Shown here: piece by piece, positions 54,937-63,770 of the stretch | Layout: each line of letters starts with the position of its first letter | How positions within the stretch are numbered: position 1 is the stretch's first letter | Assembly: GCA_903830655.1 (NCBI GenBank) | Contig: CAIKUQ010000005.1 | Location: forward strand, 61,762 to 125,761 | Length of the DNA: 64,000 nucleotides | From: an uncultured Actinomycetes bacterium | Lineage (GTDB): Bacteria > Actinomycetota > Acidimicrobiia > Acidimicrobiales > RAAP-2 | Direction of reading: 5' to 3' | The notes under the pieces: generated by a model | What the model was told of the DNA's origin: nothing | The model's database searches: none | Seen by the model: the letters and a program-made list of their open reading frames with translations, nothing else | Translations under genes and position numbers: made by a program

Positions 54937-55635
54937 ATGATTCGATTTGAGAACGTTGGAAAGACTTACCCCAACGGCACGCCCGCACTCAAGGACATCA
55001 ACCTTGACATCGAAAAGGGCGAATTCGTCTTTCTCGTGGGGGCCTCGGGTTCGGGTAAGACAACCTTCCTGCGCCTCTTGCTGCGGGAGGAATTGCCCGA
55101 CTCGGGCCGAATCCTCGAAGCGGGCCGTGACATTGGCGAGCTGCCCAAGTGGCGGGTGCCCTATCTGCGCCGCAACATCGGATGTGTTTTCCAAGACTTC
55201 CGTCTCCTGCCTACTAAGACGGTCTACGAAAATGTGGCCTTCGCTCTAGAAGTCATTGGGCGACCTCGTTCAACGGTTGAGTCCCAGGTCCCACAGATTC
55301 TTGAATTAGTGGGACTCTCGGACAAGTCCAATAATCTGCCCTCGGAACTTTCCAGTGGCGAGCAACAGCGAGTGGCCGTGGCGCGTGCGTTCGTCAACCG
55401 CCCCTTGATCCTTCTCGCCGACGAACCAACCGGAAATTTGGACCCCGCGAACTCTGAAATCATCATGTCGCTCCTGGAGCGCATTAACCGCACCGGAACC
55501 ACCGTGGTCATGGCTACCCACGATAAAGCCCTCGTGGACCGGATGCGTCGTCGCGTAATCGTGCTCGATAAGGGTGAAATGGTCCGCGACCAAGTTCGTG
55601 GTGTCTACGGATTTGACGAAGGAGCAAACCGCTAA
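54937..55635 (+). CDS. ftsE: Cell division ATP-binding protein FtsE
   Basis: ABC ATPase that, with FtsX, controls peptidoglycan hydrolases at the division site. 232 residues: Walker [16 protein letters not shown]-loop [16 protein letters not shown] (the DFRLL sequence is typical of FtsE), signature [15 protein letters not shown], Walker [15 protein letters not shown] and His-switch in [15 protein letters not shown] precedes the ATG. Its stop overlaps the ftsX start by one base (TAATG). Confidence 0.96.
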   Translation: MIRFENVGKTYPNGTPALKDINLDIEKGEFVFLVGASGSGKTTFLRLLLREELPDSGRILEAGRDIGELPKWRVPYLRRNIGCVFQDFRLLPTKTVYENVAFALEVIGRPRSTVESQVPQILELVGLSDKSNNLPSELSSGEQQRVAVARAFVNRPLILLADEPTGNLDPANSEIIMSLLERINRTGTTVVMATHDKALVDRMRRRVIVLDKGEMVRDQVRGVYGFDEGANR

Positions 55636-56489
55636 TGCGTGTCTATTTCCGCTACGCCTTTCGCGAGACTCTCTCAAATCTCTGGCGAAACCGCATGATG
55701 ACTTTGGCGGCTGTCTTGACGGTGGCCGTATCCCTTTCACTCGTGGGCTCGGCGCTCTTGCTGAAGCAAAGTGCCGCCCAGGCCTCCGTGGCCTGGCAGA
55801 CCGGTACTCGCGTCACGGTCTGGATGAGTCCGACGGCTAGCCAGGGTGAAGTTGACGCAGTGCGAACTCAGTTGGCGAACTCACCCCTGGTGCACCGCTG
55901 CGTCTTTTTTGACCAGGCACGTGACTACAAGGAATTCTTAGCCTCCTTGCCACCTTCGGAGACCAACGTGTTGACCGCTGCGGATATGCCAACCTCATTC
56001 CGCTGCGAACCAACTATTCCCGCTGACGCCTTCATTGTTGAATCAACTTTTAAGAATCAGCCTGGGGTGTACGCCGTCACCGCACCCGAACAGCAAATTC
56101 GCCAAATGAATCACGCCATTCGCATCTTGCAGATTGTGTTCTTGGCCCTAGCGGGAGTCTTGCTGATGTCGGCCACCGTGCTGATTTTGAATACCATTCG
56201 CATGGCCATCTTCGCTCGACGACGTGAAGTGTCGGTTATGAAGCTGGTGGGTGCGACCAACTGGTTCATCCGCATCCCCTTCATTACCGAAGGCTTTATC
56301 CAGGGGCTCTTAGGCTCCTTGGTCGCGGCGCTCGCCGTTACGGCCCTGCACACGTGGTATCCACTGCACAACGAGTTCGCGCTGAATAACGTGGCGCTGC
56401 TGGGCACCAACGCCGTAGTAATTGGGGTTGGCGTGTTGATTGGTTCGGTTGGATCAGCTATTGCGATCCGCCGCTTCCTTGACGTTTAG
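55635..56489 (+). CDS. ftsX: Cell division membrane protein FtsX
   Basis: Membrane partner of FtsE that transmits ATP hydrolysis to extracellular wall hydrolases. 284 residues: a cytoplasmic start, TM1 (about 20-45), an extracellular domain (about 46-165) that would bind coiled-coil hydrolases of the RipC type, then three further spans in the C-terminal half with the FtsX permease region (RMAIFARRREVSVMKLVGATNWFI-like segment). The RipA-like peptidase at 16327-17400 is a conceivable target (inferred). It overlaps the convergent msrB by four bases. Confidence 0.93.
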   Translation: MRVYFRYAFRETLSNLWRNRMMTLAAVLTVAVSLSLVGSALLLKQSAAQASVAWQTGTRVTVWMSPTASQGEVDAVRTQLANSPLVHRCVFFDQARDYKEFLASLPPSETNVLTAADMPTSFRCEPTIPADAFIVESTFKNQPGVYAVTAPEQQIRQMNHAIRILQIVFLALAGVLLMSATVLILNTIRMAIFARRREVSVMKLVGATNWFIRIPFITEGFIQGLLGSLVAALAVTALHTWYPLHNEFALNNVALLGTNAVVIGVGVLIGSVGSAIAIRRFLDV

Positions 56490-56881
56490 TCTTCGGGCGT
56501 AAAGTCAATCGAGAGCGAGTTCACGCAGTACCGAAGGCCAGTGTCGGTGGGACCGTCTTCAAAGACGTGACCCAAGTGACCGCCACACGTGGCGCAAAGA
56601 ATTTCGGTGCGCGCACGACCCAGAGAGTGATCGGGGCGCTCAATGATTGTTCCCGCCTCGCAGGCGTCAAAGCTCGGCCAGCCACAGTGCGAGTCAAACT
56701 TTTGTCCAGCGTTAAAGAGCACCGCCTGGCAGCCCCCACAGGTGTAGGTGCCATTGGCATTGACGTCGAGCAGTGACCCGGTGAAGGGCGCTTCGGTGCC
56801 CGCTTGGCGCAGAATCTCGAAGCGCTCTGGTCCGAGTTCGGCTAGCCACTGGGCATCAGTTTTCGTAACGGGAAATTCCAT
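56486..56881 (-). CDS. msrB: Peptide-methionine (R)-S-oxide reductase
   Basis: Repairs oxidised methionine. 131 residues: zinc-binding CxxC pairs in YTCGGCQAVLF and ILCATCGGHLGHVF, HCGWPSFDA, and catalytic Cys in RYCVNSLSIDF. A much longer frame to 57061 exists, but the ATG at 56881 gives the normal N-terminus and lies seven bases after a TACGCT box, indicating its own leaderless transcript in the 19-base gap after dxs. Confidence 0.92.
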   Translation of the reverse strand: MEFPVTKTDAQWLAELGPERFEILRQAGTEAPFTGSLLDVNANGTYTCGGCQAVLFNAGQKFDSHCGWPSFDACEAGTIIERPDHSLGRARTEILCATCGGHLGHVFEDGPTDTGLRYCVNSLSIDFTPED

Positions 56882-56888
56882 GCCAGTG

Positions 56889-56894
56889 AGCGTA
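56889..56894 (-). promoter_or_regulatory. -10 box (TACGCT) of a leaderless transcript
   Basis: On the minus strand TACGCT ends 7 bases before the msrB ATG (56881), between dxs and msrB. Confidence 0.42.
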
Positions 56895-56900
56895 CCGGTT

Positions 56901-58826
56901 TTAAAAAAAGTGTGGACGGGGAGACTCAGGTATTTCGCCCATGAATTCAGGCTCGCCCACGAGAAGCCTTTGAATGGCTCCCGCGATTCCCTTGGCGTCG
57001 AGTCCCAGCTCGCCGAGCAGCAGATCGGGTTTGTTCTGTTCGAGGTAGGCGCGAGGAACACCGAGAATGCGCGTGGTCGGGAAGAGTTGACCCAGATCTT
57101 GGGCTCGACTTCGCACCGCCGAGACCATCAAGGTTCCCGCACCGCCATGACGGGTGCCATCTTCAATAGTGAGGACTCGCTGGTGGTTTAGTGCATCAAG
57201 AATCATCTCGGGGTCAGGGGGCAGAACGCGGACGTCATAGAGAGTGACCCGCTTGGCGTCCTCACCGAGCAGATCCAAAGCGGCATAGGCCATCGGAGCC
57301 ATCTTGCCCACGGCCAAGATGCACAGCGAACCATCTCCCGCTTGGACGCGACGAGCGCCCAAGCCGCTGCCCACGTGGCCGTCAAAGGGTTGGGGCAGGG
57401 TTTTGGGGAAGCGTAGTGAAGTTGGCGTCGACAGGGCGAGGGCTTGGTGGAGCATGCCCGGAATCTCTTCGGCACTCGATGGCGCGAAGAGGGTCATATT
57501 GGGCACCATAAGGGCAAGGGCCATATCCAAAATTCCGTGATGGCTCGGACCATCGTCGCCCGTTATTCCCGCACGGTCAAAGACAAAAACTACGGGTAGG
57601 TCCAAGAGACCCACATCCATGTTGGCCTGGTCGAAGGCCCGTGCGAAGAAGGTTGAGTACATCGCCACAACTGGCTTGAGCCCACCCATGGCCATACCCG
57701 CGGCGGCGGTGACGGCGTGTTGCTCAGCAATCCCTACGTCAAAGAGACGCTTGGGGTATTTCTCCTGGAAGGGAAGCAGTCCCGTCGGCCCCGCCATCGC
57801 GGCAGTAATTGCCACGATGCGATGATCGGAGGTCGCCTCTTTTAGTAAGGCGTCACTGAATGATTGAGTAAAAGAAAGTGGGGAAATCTCCTCGTCATTG
57901 AGTCGAGGGGGGAGCTTGAAGTCGTGCATCTTCAAGGAATCACCCTCGGCGGGCTTGTAGCCGCGACCTTTTTCGGTGAGGCAGTGAACCAAGATGGGGC
58001 CATCCCAATCGGCCGCCGCCCTCAGAGTGGTTTCGAGCTGTTTGATGTTATGTCCATCGATGGGTCCGATATAGCGCACGCCAAGGTTTTCGAAGAAGGT
58101 CTTGGGAGTAACCATTTCGCGCACCACGGTGGTCATGCCACCGAGCCCCCTGTACGCCACCTTGCCGGCGCGAGGGAGGCGAGGAACGAGTTTGCGGATA
58201 CGGTCTCGTACGGTGAGGTATCGAGGGTCGATGCGCAGGCTGGTCAGCGACTGAGAGAGCTTCGAGATGGTTGGGGCGTAGGAACGGCCGTTGTCATTCA
58301 AAATAATGACCACGCGCTGGCCAGACACGCCGAGATTGTTAAGTGCTTCAAAGGCCATGCCCCCAGTGAGCGATCCGTCGCCGACCACCGCGACGACTTG
58401 GCGCTCGCCGCCGTGGCCCTTTAGTTCGTGGCGCTGCTCGAGGGCGACCGAAAGCCCGTGGGCGTAGGAGAGGGCGGTTGAGGCGTGCGAGGACTCGATC
58501 CAGTCGTGCGCTGATTCACTTCGACTCGGGTACCCCGAAAGTCCACCGCGTTGACGCAGCCTCGAAAAGCCGTACCGGCGGCCGGTAAGGATTTTGTGAA
58601 CGTACGACTGATGTCCAGTGTCAAAGAGCAAGATGTCACTGGGTGACGTGAATACTCGGTGCATGGCCAAGGTGATCTCGACAATGCCAAGGTTCGAGCC
58701 CAAGTGCCCGCCGGTGGCGGTGACCGATTCGATGATGAATGAGCGAAGTTCGTCGCTTAATTGGTCCAGTTCCTGGTAGCTAAGACCTTGGAGGTCTTGG
58801 GGGGACTCAATTGAGGGCAACAGCAC
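56901..58826 (-). CDS. dxs: 1-deoxy-D-xylulose-5-phosphate synthase
   Basis: ThDP enzyme condensing pyruvate and glyceraldehyde 3-phosphate, the first step of the MEP isoprenoid pathway. 641 residues: GHLGSNLGIVE (with catalytic His), FDTGHQSYVHKILTGR, the ThDP GDGSLTGGMAFEALNN motif, DVGIAEQHAVTAAAG (catalytic Glu) and FDRAGITGDDGPSHHG. Full length and intact. The GTG start sits six bases after TAGGCT, a leaderless arrangement. It needs thiamine diphosphate like IlvB. Confidence 0.95.
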   Translation of the reverse strand: MLLPSIESPQDLQGLSYQELDQLSDELRSFIIESVTATGGHLGSNLGIVEITLAMHRVFTSPSDILLFDTGHQSYVHKILTGRRYGFSRLRQRGGLSGYPSRSESAHDWIESSHASTALSYAHGLSVALEQRHELKGHGGERQVVAVVGDGSLTGGMAFEALNNLGVSGQRVVIILNDNGRSYAPTISKLSQSLTSLRIDPRYLTVRDRIRKLVPRLPRAGKVAYRGLGGMTTVVREMVTPKTFFENLGVRYIGPIDGHNIKQLETTLRAAADWDGPILVHCLTEKGRGYKPAEGDSLKMHDFKLPPRLNDEEISPLSFTQSFSDALLKEATSDHRIVAITAAMAGPTGLLPFQEKYPKRLFDVGIAEQHAVTAAAGMAMGGLKPVVAMYSTFFARAFDQANMDVGLLDLPVVFVFDRAGITGDDGPSHHGILDMALALMVPNMTLFAPSSAEEIPGMLHQALALSTPTSLRFPKTLPQPFDGHVGSGLGARRVQAGDGSLCILAVGKMAPMAYAALDLLGEDAKRVTLYDVRVLPPDPEMILDALNHQRVLTIEDGTRHGGAGTLMVSAVRSRAQDLGQLFPTTRILGVPRAYLEQNKPDLLLGELGLDAKGIAGAIQRLLVGEPEFMGEIPESPRPHFF

Positions 58827-58832
58827 CCTAAA

Positions 58833-58838
58833 AGCCTA
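58833..58838 (-). promoter_or_regulatory. -10 box (TAGGCT) of a leaderless transcript
   Basis: On the minus strand TAGGCT ends 6 bases before the dxs GTG (58826). Confidence 0.5.
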
Positions 58839-58867
58839 CCGGTCTAGTCCGCCACGTTCTACGGGAA

Positions 58868-59065
58868 TTATTCGCTGGAACTGCCGGAAGAACGCGAATC
58901 GGTCTTATAAAAGCCGGTGCCCTTAAAGGCAATTCCCACTGGAGAGAACACCTTCTTGAGTTCGCCACCACAATTCTCGTGAACGCTCAGGGCAGGATCA
59001 GAGAAACTCTGAACCGCTTCGACGCGCTCGTGGCATCGCTGACATTCATATTCGTAGGTAGGCAT
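58868..59065 (-). CDS. FmdB-type zinc ribbon protein
   Basis: 65 residues beginning with PTYEYECQRCHERVE, the hallmark of the small FmdB putative regulatory proteins. The first metal pair is C-x2-C; the second, normally C-x2-C, reads HENCGG, so one Cys is replaced by His. The tail is Ser-rich (SSGSSSE). The role of the family is unclear. AAGGAGAAGG precedes the ATG at 59065, so the reading from 59089 is not needed. Confidence 0.82.
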   Translation of the reverse strand: MPTYEYECQRCHERVEAVQSFSDPALSVHENCGGELKKVFSPVGIAFKGTGFYKTDSRSSGSSSE

Positions 59066-59203
59066 ACCTTCTCCTTGCTGGCACCGCAAATTCAGTTTAG
59101 TAGCCCTCGGATTTGCCCGAATCGTCAGGTGGTCTCCATAAATTTGGGGGTTAAAAGATGCGATTTATATAGCGCGCACACCCAGGAGGGAGCGATTACC
59201 CTG

Positions 59204-59209
59204 TAGTCT
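59204..59209 (+). promoter_or_regulatory. -10 box (TAGTCT) upstream of the WYL regulator
   Basis: TAGTCT is followed by a short leader with GGGGAGAG at 59222-59229 and the ATG at 59233. Confidence 0.4.
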
Positions 59210-59232
59210 CCAATTTGAGTCGGGGAGAGACA

Positions 59233-61167
59233 ATGGCATTTCGTGAGCCCAGCGAACAGAGTCGTGAGCGTCAAATGGCGTTGCTGTGGTGGCTGAGCGC
59301 CTCGCCAGAGGGCATGTCCCAGCGAGAGATCATCGACCAAGTCACCGTGACCGGACCTAGTGACGGTACGGCTGTTCGCACCAGAGTTAAGGCCTACGAG
59401 GGAGCGGCCGATACGGTGCGCGCGAAGTTTGAACGCGACAAAGTTGACCTGAGAAACGCAGGCTTCGAGATCATTGTCAATAACACCGATCCCGGCACCC
59501 CGAAGTACCGCATCGAAAAAGATGGCGCCTTCGCACCGGTCATCAACTTCAGCGACGAAGAGCACGACTTTATTGCGCTGGCCCTGCGCTTTTGCGGCTT
59601 TGGTAAGTCCGGTGCTTTCTCTCTCTTTAATGTCATTGCCCCAGTCGATGACTTTGCGGTAAATGTCGACGTCTACAACCCCATCATGCGCGCAATCAAC
59701 ACCCATCGGGTCTTAATTTTCGATTATGACTCAACAGAAATTCGTTCTCGCGAGGTCGAGCCCATTCAACTAATTATGTATTTAGGGGTGCCGTACCTGG
59801 TCGCGCTAGTACACGGCACCGACAAGGTCCGCGGATACCGTCTAAACCGCATCGTGAGTATTCCCGCCACCACAACCGATACCTTCGAAATTACATCCGA
59901 AACGAAAGAGCTCGCTCGGCAATGGACGCCTAAGTACGAGCCCGCAGAAGAGACCATCGTCGTTTCCGGCGTGACCACGGCGACCTTCGCTCCGCGACTC
60001 AAGATGCAATACGACGAAGCAACCCTAAAGACTCTCGGTGAAGACCGGGTGGAATTCGCCCTGCCCTTTACCGCCCTCACCGATGCGGTTCGCTTTGTTA
60101 TTGGCGCGGGCACCCGCATCCAACTAGCGGGCCCCGCCACGGTCGTGGAGTCAACGAAGAATTGGCTCTCGCAGGTGAACCGGGGTGTAGTCCCCAAGCT
60201 CGCGGACATTACCTTTACCCCGGCGGGTAAGGGGTCGAACTTGGCCCTCGCCTTCAAGTTGCTCCACATGGTCCATCAAAATCCCGAGGGACTTCGCATT
60301 AGCGAACTCGCCCAGCGAGCCGAGATTGATCAAGACCAGGTCCGCGAAATCATGGGGAGACTCTCGTGCATTTTCTTGCCCGGTAACGCCGCCGCCACCT
60401 ACCCGGCCTACGTAATCAAAGAGTGCGATGACTGGGACAACGAAGATACTGATGATTCGCTCTACGTGCCGACCTCGGACGTTTTCCACTTTGACGATGC
60501 CTCACAGATGATGTGGAAGGACCTGTTCGAAGTGAACTTGGCGCTCCACGAAGCCAATCGTGTGTACCAAAATGAGGTCATGGCGAGCGCCATCCAAAAA
60601 ATCGAAGGGGCGTGCGAGGATTTCGTGCGCTTCGAGATGGCCGATCACGAGACTCAAATTGCGTTGCTTCGAGACGCCATCGCCAAGAATCTTCAAGTCA
60701 CCATTAGCTACTTCACCGAAGAGGCCGATAGTGCGACCGTGCGCACCATTGTTCCCACCGAAATGAAGATGTTAAACGGCCATTCGTACGTGCGAGCGTG
60801 GTGCGAACTGCGAGAAAACTGGCGCACGTTCCGCGTAGACCGCATCGAGTGGGTGAGAGATGGCGAACCGGCGAGAGTCATTGATAAAGATCCAAAGCCG
60901 GACTGGTTAACGACCTTTACCCAATTGGGCGAATCTGTCATTGTGGTCATGGACGCGTTTTTACGTTTCCACTTCGAGAGTATTCCCAATGCTCGCTGGG
61001 GTCGCGTGAAAGATGGTCGCCACGCCGTTGAGTTTCGCATCATCGATGAAGCATTCCTAGATAGTTTGATGGTTCGCGCTGGACATGGTGCGGTCGTGGC
61101 TAAGGGGACTCCCGAGCAATTGCTGGCCGGCCACGAGTTAGCCAAACGCATCGAAAACAACCTGTAG
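59233..61167 (+). CDS. Fused PafB-PafC-type WYL regulator
   Basis: 644 residues in two similar halves, each with a helix-turn-helix and a WYL-type domain. First half: HTH about 8-60 (ALLWWLSASPEGMSQREI) and a WYL region near 145-215 (VLIFDYDS... VRGYRLNRI). Second half: HTH about 345-390 (ISELAQRAEIDQDQVREIMGRL) and WYL about 480-545 (VTISYFTEEADS... FRVDRIEWV). In actinobacteria PafB and PafC, separate or fused, activate DNA-damage genes independently of LexA. The ATG at 59233 follows GGGGAGAG. The relaxase gene starts 31 bases after its stop, so they may be co-transcribed. Confidence 0.85.
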   Translation: MAFREPSEQSRERQMALLWWLSASPEGMSQREIIDQVTVTGPSDGTAVRTRVKAYEGAADTVRAKFERDKVDLRNAGFEIIVNNTDPGTPKYRIEKDGAFAPVINFSDEEHDFIALALRFCGFGKSGAFSLFNVIAPVDDFAVNVDVYNPIMRAINTHRVLIFDYDSTEIRSREVEPIQLIMYLGVPYLVALVHGTDKVRGYRLNRIVSIPATTTDTFEITSETKELARQWTPKYEPAEETIVVSGVTTATFAPRLKMQYDEATLKTLGEDRVEFALPFTALTDAVRFVIGAGTRIQLAGPATVVESTKNWLSQVNRGVVPKLADITFTPAGKGSNLALAFKLLHMVHQNPEGLRISELAQRAEIDQDQVREIMGRLSCIFLPGNAAATYPAYVIKECDDWDNEDTDDSLYVPTSDVFHFDDASQMMWKDLFEVNLALHEANRVYQNEVMASAIQKIEGACEDFVRFEMADHETQIALLRDAIAKNLQVTISYFTEEADSATVRTIVPTEMKMLNGHSYVRAWCELRENWRTFRVDRIEWVRDGEPARVIDKDPKPDWLTTFTQLGESVIVVMDAFLRFHFESIPNARWGRVKDGRHAVEFRIIDEAFLDSLMVRAGHGAVVAKGTPEQLLAGHELAKRIENNL

Positions 61168-61198
61168 CGCAACCGTTGGGATTCGAAAGGATCCCGCT

Positions 61199-62356
61199 AT
61201 GTTGCACATCTTCGCGCGCACGAGTAATGACGTGCGGTATTTCACCGATGACCACGCCCGTGAGTTAGATGGACTTCGCCAGGGGCCAGCGGGGTGGTGG
61301 TTAAAGGGGGCGGGAGAGGTTACGGACCCCGAGCGAGTCTCCCGGGTATTCGCTGGTTCGAGCCGAGCACGAATTGTGGGTTATGACCTTATTTTCTCTG
61401 CGCCCCGGTCCAGTTCGGTGCTGTTGGCGCTGGACGAAATGGCCGCACCCCACCTGGTGGCGAGTCACCGATTGGCCGTCAAGGCGGCAGTGCAGTATCT
61501 CGAAGCCCACGCCCTGGGCGTGCGTCGCAAGGTACAGGGCGAAGTCGAGGTGACTGCGACGTCGTGGCGCGAAATTATTGCCTTCACGCACGGCGTCAAC
61601 CGGATCGGCGAGCCCCATCTTCATGATCATGTCTTGGTGGGAGCAACCGGATTGGAGAGTGATCGAGCCATTGATGGTCGGGGACTCTTCGCCCACCTCA
61701 ACGCGGCCGATGCATTGTACCGAAGCGAATTACGCCACCGGTTGGGCGAGGGCACCGCCTACCGGCCGTGGCGAAGCTTCGCTGGTAATGAACTGGTAGT
61801 CGGTGTGGATGACGGATATAGGGCGCTCTGGAGTGGGCGCAGCGAGGTACGACCGCCTAAGAAAGCCTGGGCCCGAGATGAAATTGTTGCCAAGTGGGCC
61901 GCGGACCTTGAAGGATTCCGACCATTTGGTGAAAGGCCAGCCCCCCTTTCACGCGTAGGGCACTTAGATGAGCACTCCCTCGGAGCACAACTATCGGGCA
62001 TCAATTCACTCTTTCGGCGAAGCGCCATGGCCGCTTGGGCTAATGCCGCAACATTTGGTCAGCCGGTTGACGCAGTCACGAGCGCCATCGACTTGCACCT
62101 CACCAATGTCACTCGCGGGGTTGGGGTGCAAGAACGTGAAGTATCACGCTCGGATCTCCTCCAACTAGCCCAAGTAAGGGGCCGAGGCCCGCGCCCGTTG
62201 CAGGCCCACGAGCTATCGAGGTGGATGAACGCTGGCCCCTTGATTAAATCGAGGATCATCGAACCAGGGCGTGAGTTGTATCCAGTGGGGTATCTTCGAA
62301 GCGTTGAGCCCGAGCGCGTAGCCCTTACGTCCAGTCGCGATATCAGCAATCGTTAA
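61199..62356 (+). CDS. MobF (TrwC/TraI-type) relaxase domain protein without helicase
   Basis: 385 residues. The N-terminal 300 match the TrwC relaxase domain: a Tyr in DVRYFTDDHA as candidate DNA-nicking residue, YDLIFSAPRSSSVLLAL, and the metal-binding three-His motif in EPHLHDHVLVG. The helicase part of classical MobF relaxases is absent; the last 85 residues are unrelated. Such enzymes nick and carry DNA in conjugation. AAAGGA precedes the ATG. It follows the PafBC-type gene closely and overlaps the coupling ATPase on the other strand by 144 bases. No transfer origin was recognised. Confidence 0.82.
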   Translation: MLHIFARTSNDVRYFTDDHARELDGLRQGPAGWWLKGAGEVTDPERVSRVFAGSSRARIVGYDLIFSAPRSSSVLLALDEMAAPHLVASHRLAVKAAVQYLEAHALGVRRKVQGEVEVTATSWREIIAFTHGVNRIGEPHLHDHVLVGATGLESDRAIDGRGLFAHLNAADALYRSELRHRLGEGTAYRPWRSFAGNELVVGVDDGYRALWSGRSEVRPPKKAWARDEIVAKWAADLEGFRPFGERPAPLSRVGHLDEHSLGAQLSGINSLFRRSAMAAWANAATFGQPVDAVTSAIDLHLTNVTRGVGVQEREVSRSDLLQLAQVRGRGPRPLQAHELSRWMNAGPLIKSRIIEPGRELYPVGYLRSVEPERVALTSSRDISNR

Positions 62357-63484
62357 TTTCGACCGTTCGTGCCAGGAGGTGGCACTCGTTCGACCACCAC
62401 CTCGGCGTGAACGGTGCAGGGTATTTTGGGCTTGGAAGTGGGTGCCGCCAAGATTGCGAATCATTTCGAGCGTCGCGCGGTCGGCGATTCCGGGCAGCAC
62501 GACCGTGCTCGAAAAGAGCGACAAGAATCCCTGGGCCTGTTCGCCCCAGCGAGCACGAGCCTGAGAGAGATCTTGTAAACAGGCCAAGGTGAGCACGCCC
62601 TGGCCTCCACCTTCGGAAACAATCGAGGCCAGATTGGGTAGCGGAGCAACGTTGGCTAATTCATCCAGGGCGAGTAAGAGGCGGGCCCCCCGCTGAAACC
62701 GGTCGTAGGTTGCGTGAATCAAGTAGTCGATCAGGCCAACGATGAGAGGAGTGGTGACCGCCTGGAACCTTGAAGGGGCCACGATATGTAATTGGTGAGG
62801 TGCGGCAAAGAACTTGTCCAGGTTTAAGGAAGGTTGTTCGGCGGCCCTGCGCGCCGCGTCTGTGCGCATTCCGGCTAACAAGCCCGAGGCGCTCGACCAG
62901 ATACCTGAAAGCTCTCGCTCTTCAGTGGCGAGGATGCCCGTCAAGAGAGAAGTGCTGGCGTGGCTCGAACCATACCGTTCGAGGAGCATCTCAGGGACTC
63001 CCGTGGTATCGCGAGCGTCAACGAGAGAGCAAAAGTCAGCGAGGGTCGACCCTCGCAATGCAGCGACGTGGAGAAGTGGCGCGAGCAGCGCAGCAGCTCG
63101 TTCGCTCCAGTGATTATCTTTTAGCCCCGGCCTCGACACGTCGGTGAGGGAGCGAGAAACGAGAATTGCGCCGTCCCAAGTCAAAGATTTTCTTACGGGG
63201 GAGTAACCAATTCGGATGACATGTGGCAATTCCGGCACCGTTCCCGATGGATCAAAGAGCAAAAGTGACCCCCGACGTGGCCTTTCGCTCATCACGCGCA
63301 GCACGTCATCCTTGGTTGACGTAATCACGGAAGAATGCCCTTTCATCAGGAGATTTGGGATGATGAGGGAGGAGGTTTTTCCACTCCTACTCGGCCCTAA
63401 AACCAGTGTCGAGCGTTGCGATCCACTGAAGGCGTTCGCAGTATGTGCGCGACCTAAATAGATGCCGGGATCAAGAATCACCAC
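62213..63484 (-). CDS. VirD4/TraG-like coupling ATPase, soluble form
   Basis: 423 residues resembling type IV coupling proteins, which hand relaxase-bound DNA to a secretion channel. Walker A in GPSRSGKTSS lies only about 30 residues from the N-terminus and Walker B in LLALDELANVAPLPNL near residue 275. The N-terminal membrane spans of VirD4 are missing, and no hydrophobic segment replaces them. GGQGVLTLACLQDLSQARARWG is typical for the family. It is convergent with the relaxase gene with a 144-base coding overlap. No VirB4 or other channel genes are in the window. Confidence 0.82.
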   Translation of the reverse strand: MVILDPGIYLGRAHTANAFSGSQRSTLVLGPSRSGKTSSLIIPNLLMKGHSSVITSTKDDVLRVMSERPRRGSLLLFDPSGTVPELPHVIRIGYSPVRKSLTWDGAILVSRSLTDVSRPGLKDNHWSERAAALLAPLLHVAALRGSTLADFCSLVDARDTTGVPEMLLERYGSSHASTSLLTGILATEERELSGIWSSASGLLAGMRTDAARRAAEQPSLNLDKFFAAPHQLHIVAPSRFQAVTTPLIVGLIDYLIHATYDRFQRGARLLLALDELANVAPLPNLASIVSEGGGQGVLTLACLQDLSQARARWGEQAQGFLSLFSSTVVLPGIADRATLEMIRNLGGTHFQAQNTLHRSRRGGGRTSATSWHERSKLTIADIATGRKGYALGLNASKIPHWIQLTPWFDDPRFNQGASVHPPR

Positions 63485-63489
63485 TCACA

Positions 63490-63762
63490 ATGGTCGAAAA
63501 TAATTCGCTTAAATACTTGACTTATGGTGCGAAAACGAGTGAACTTTTAGTTGTCTTCTGCGGAGGAGACAAAAGCAGTGCAAGAGTGCATTATTTCTTG
63601 GACTTGCTCTCCTCCAAAGTTGACCGTGCACTGCGGGTAGTCGTTGCACAGCCGAGAGGCTGGGCTTCACTTGGTCGAGTACACGAGATGTGTCGATGTG
63701 TCTATATCCCAGTCACCACGGTGGTGAATGGGAGGAGCATCGAATCAACGTTGAATCCCTAG
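63490..63762 (+). CDS. Possible small protein (90 residues), unknown
   Basis: A frame with ATG at 63490, five bases from the divergent start of the coupling ATPase gene. The product has one hydrophobic strand (SELLVVFCGG) and a second (ALRVVVAQP) but no recognisable family. It ends 8 bases before the H1-like gene. No ribosome site is visible. This interval must also hold promoters in both directions, so the frame may be accidental. Confidence 0.3.
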   Translation: MVENNSLKYLTYGAKTSELLVVFCGGDKSSARVHYFLDLLSSKVDRALRVVVAQPRGWASLGRVHEMCRCVYIPVTTVVNGRSIESTLNP

Positions 63763-63770
63763 GAGGGAAT

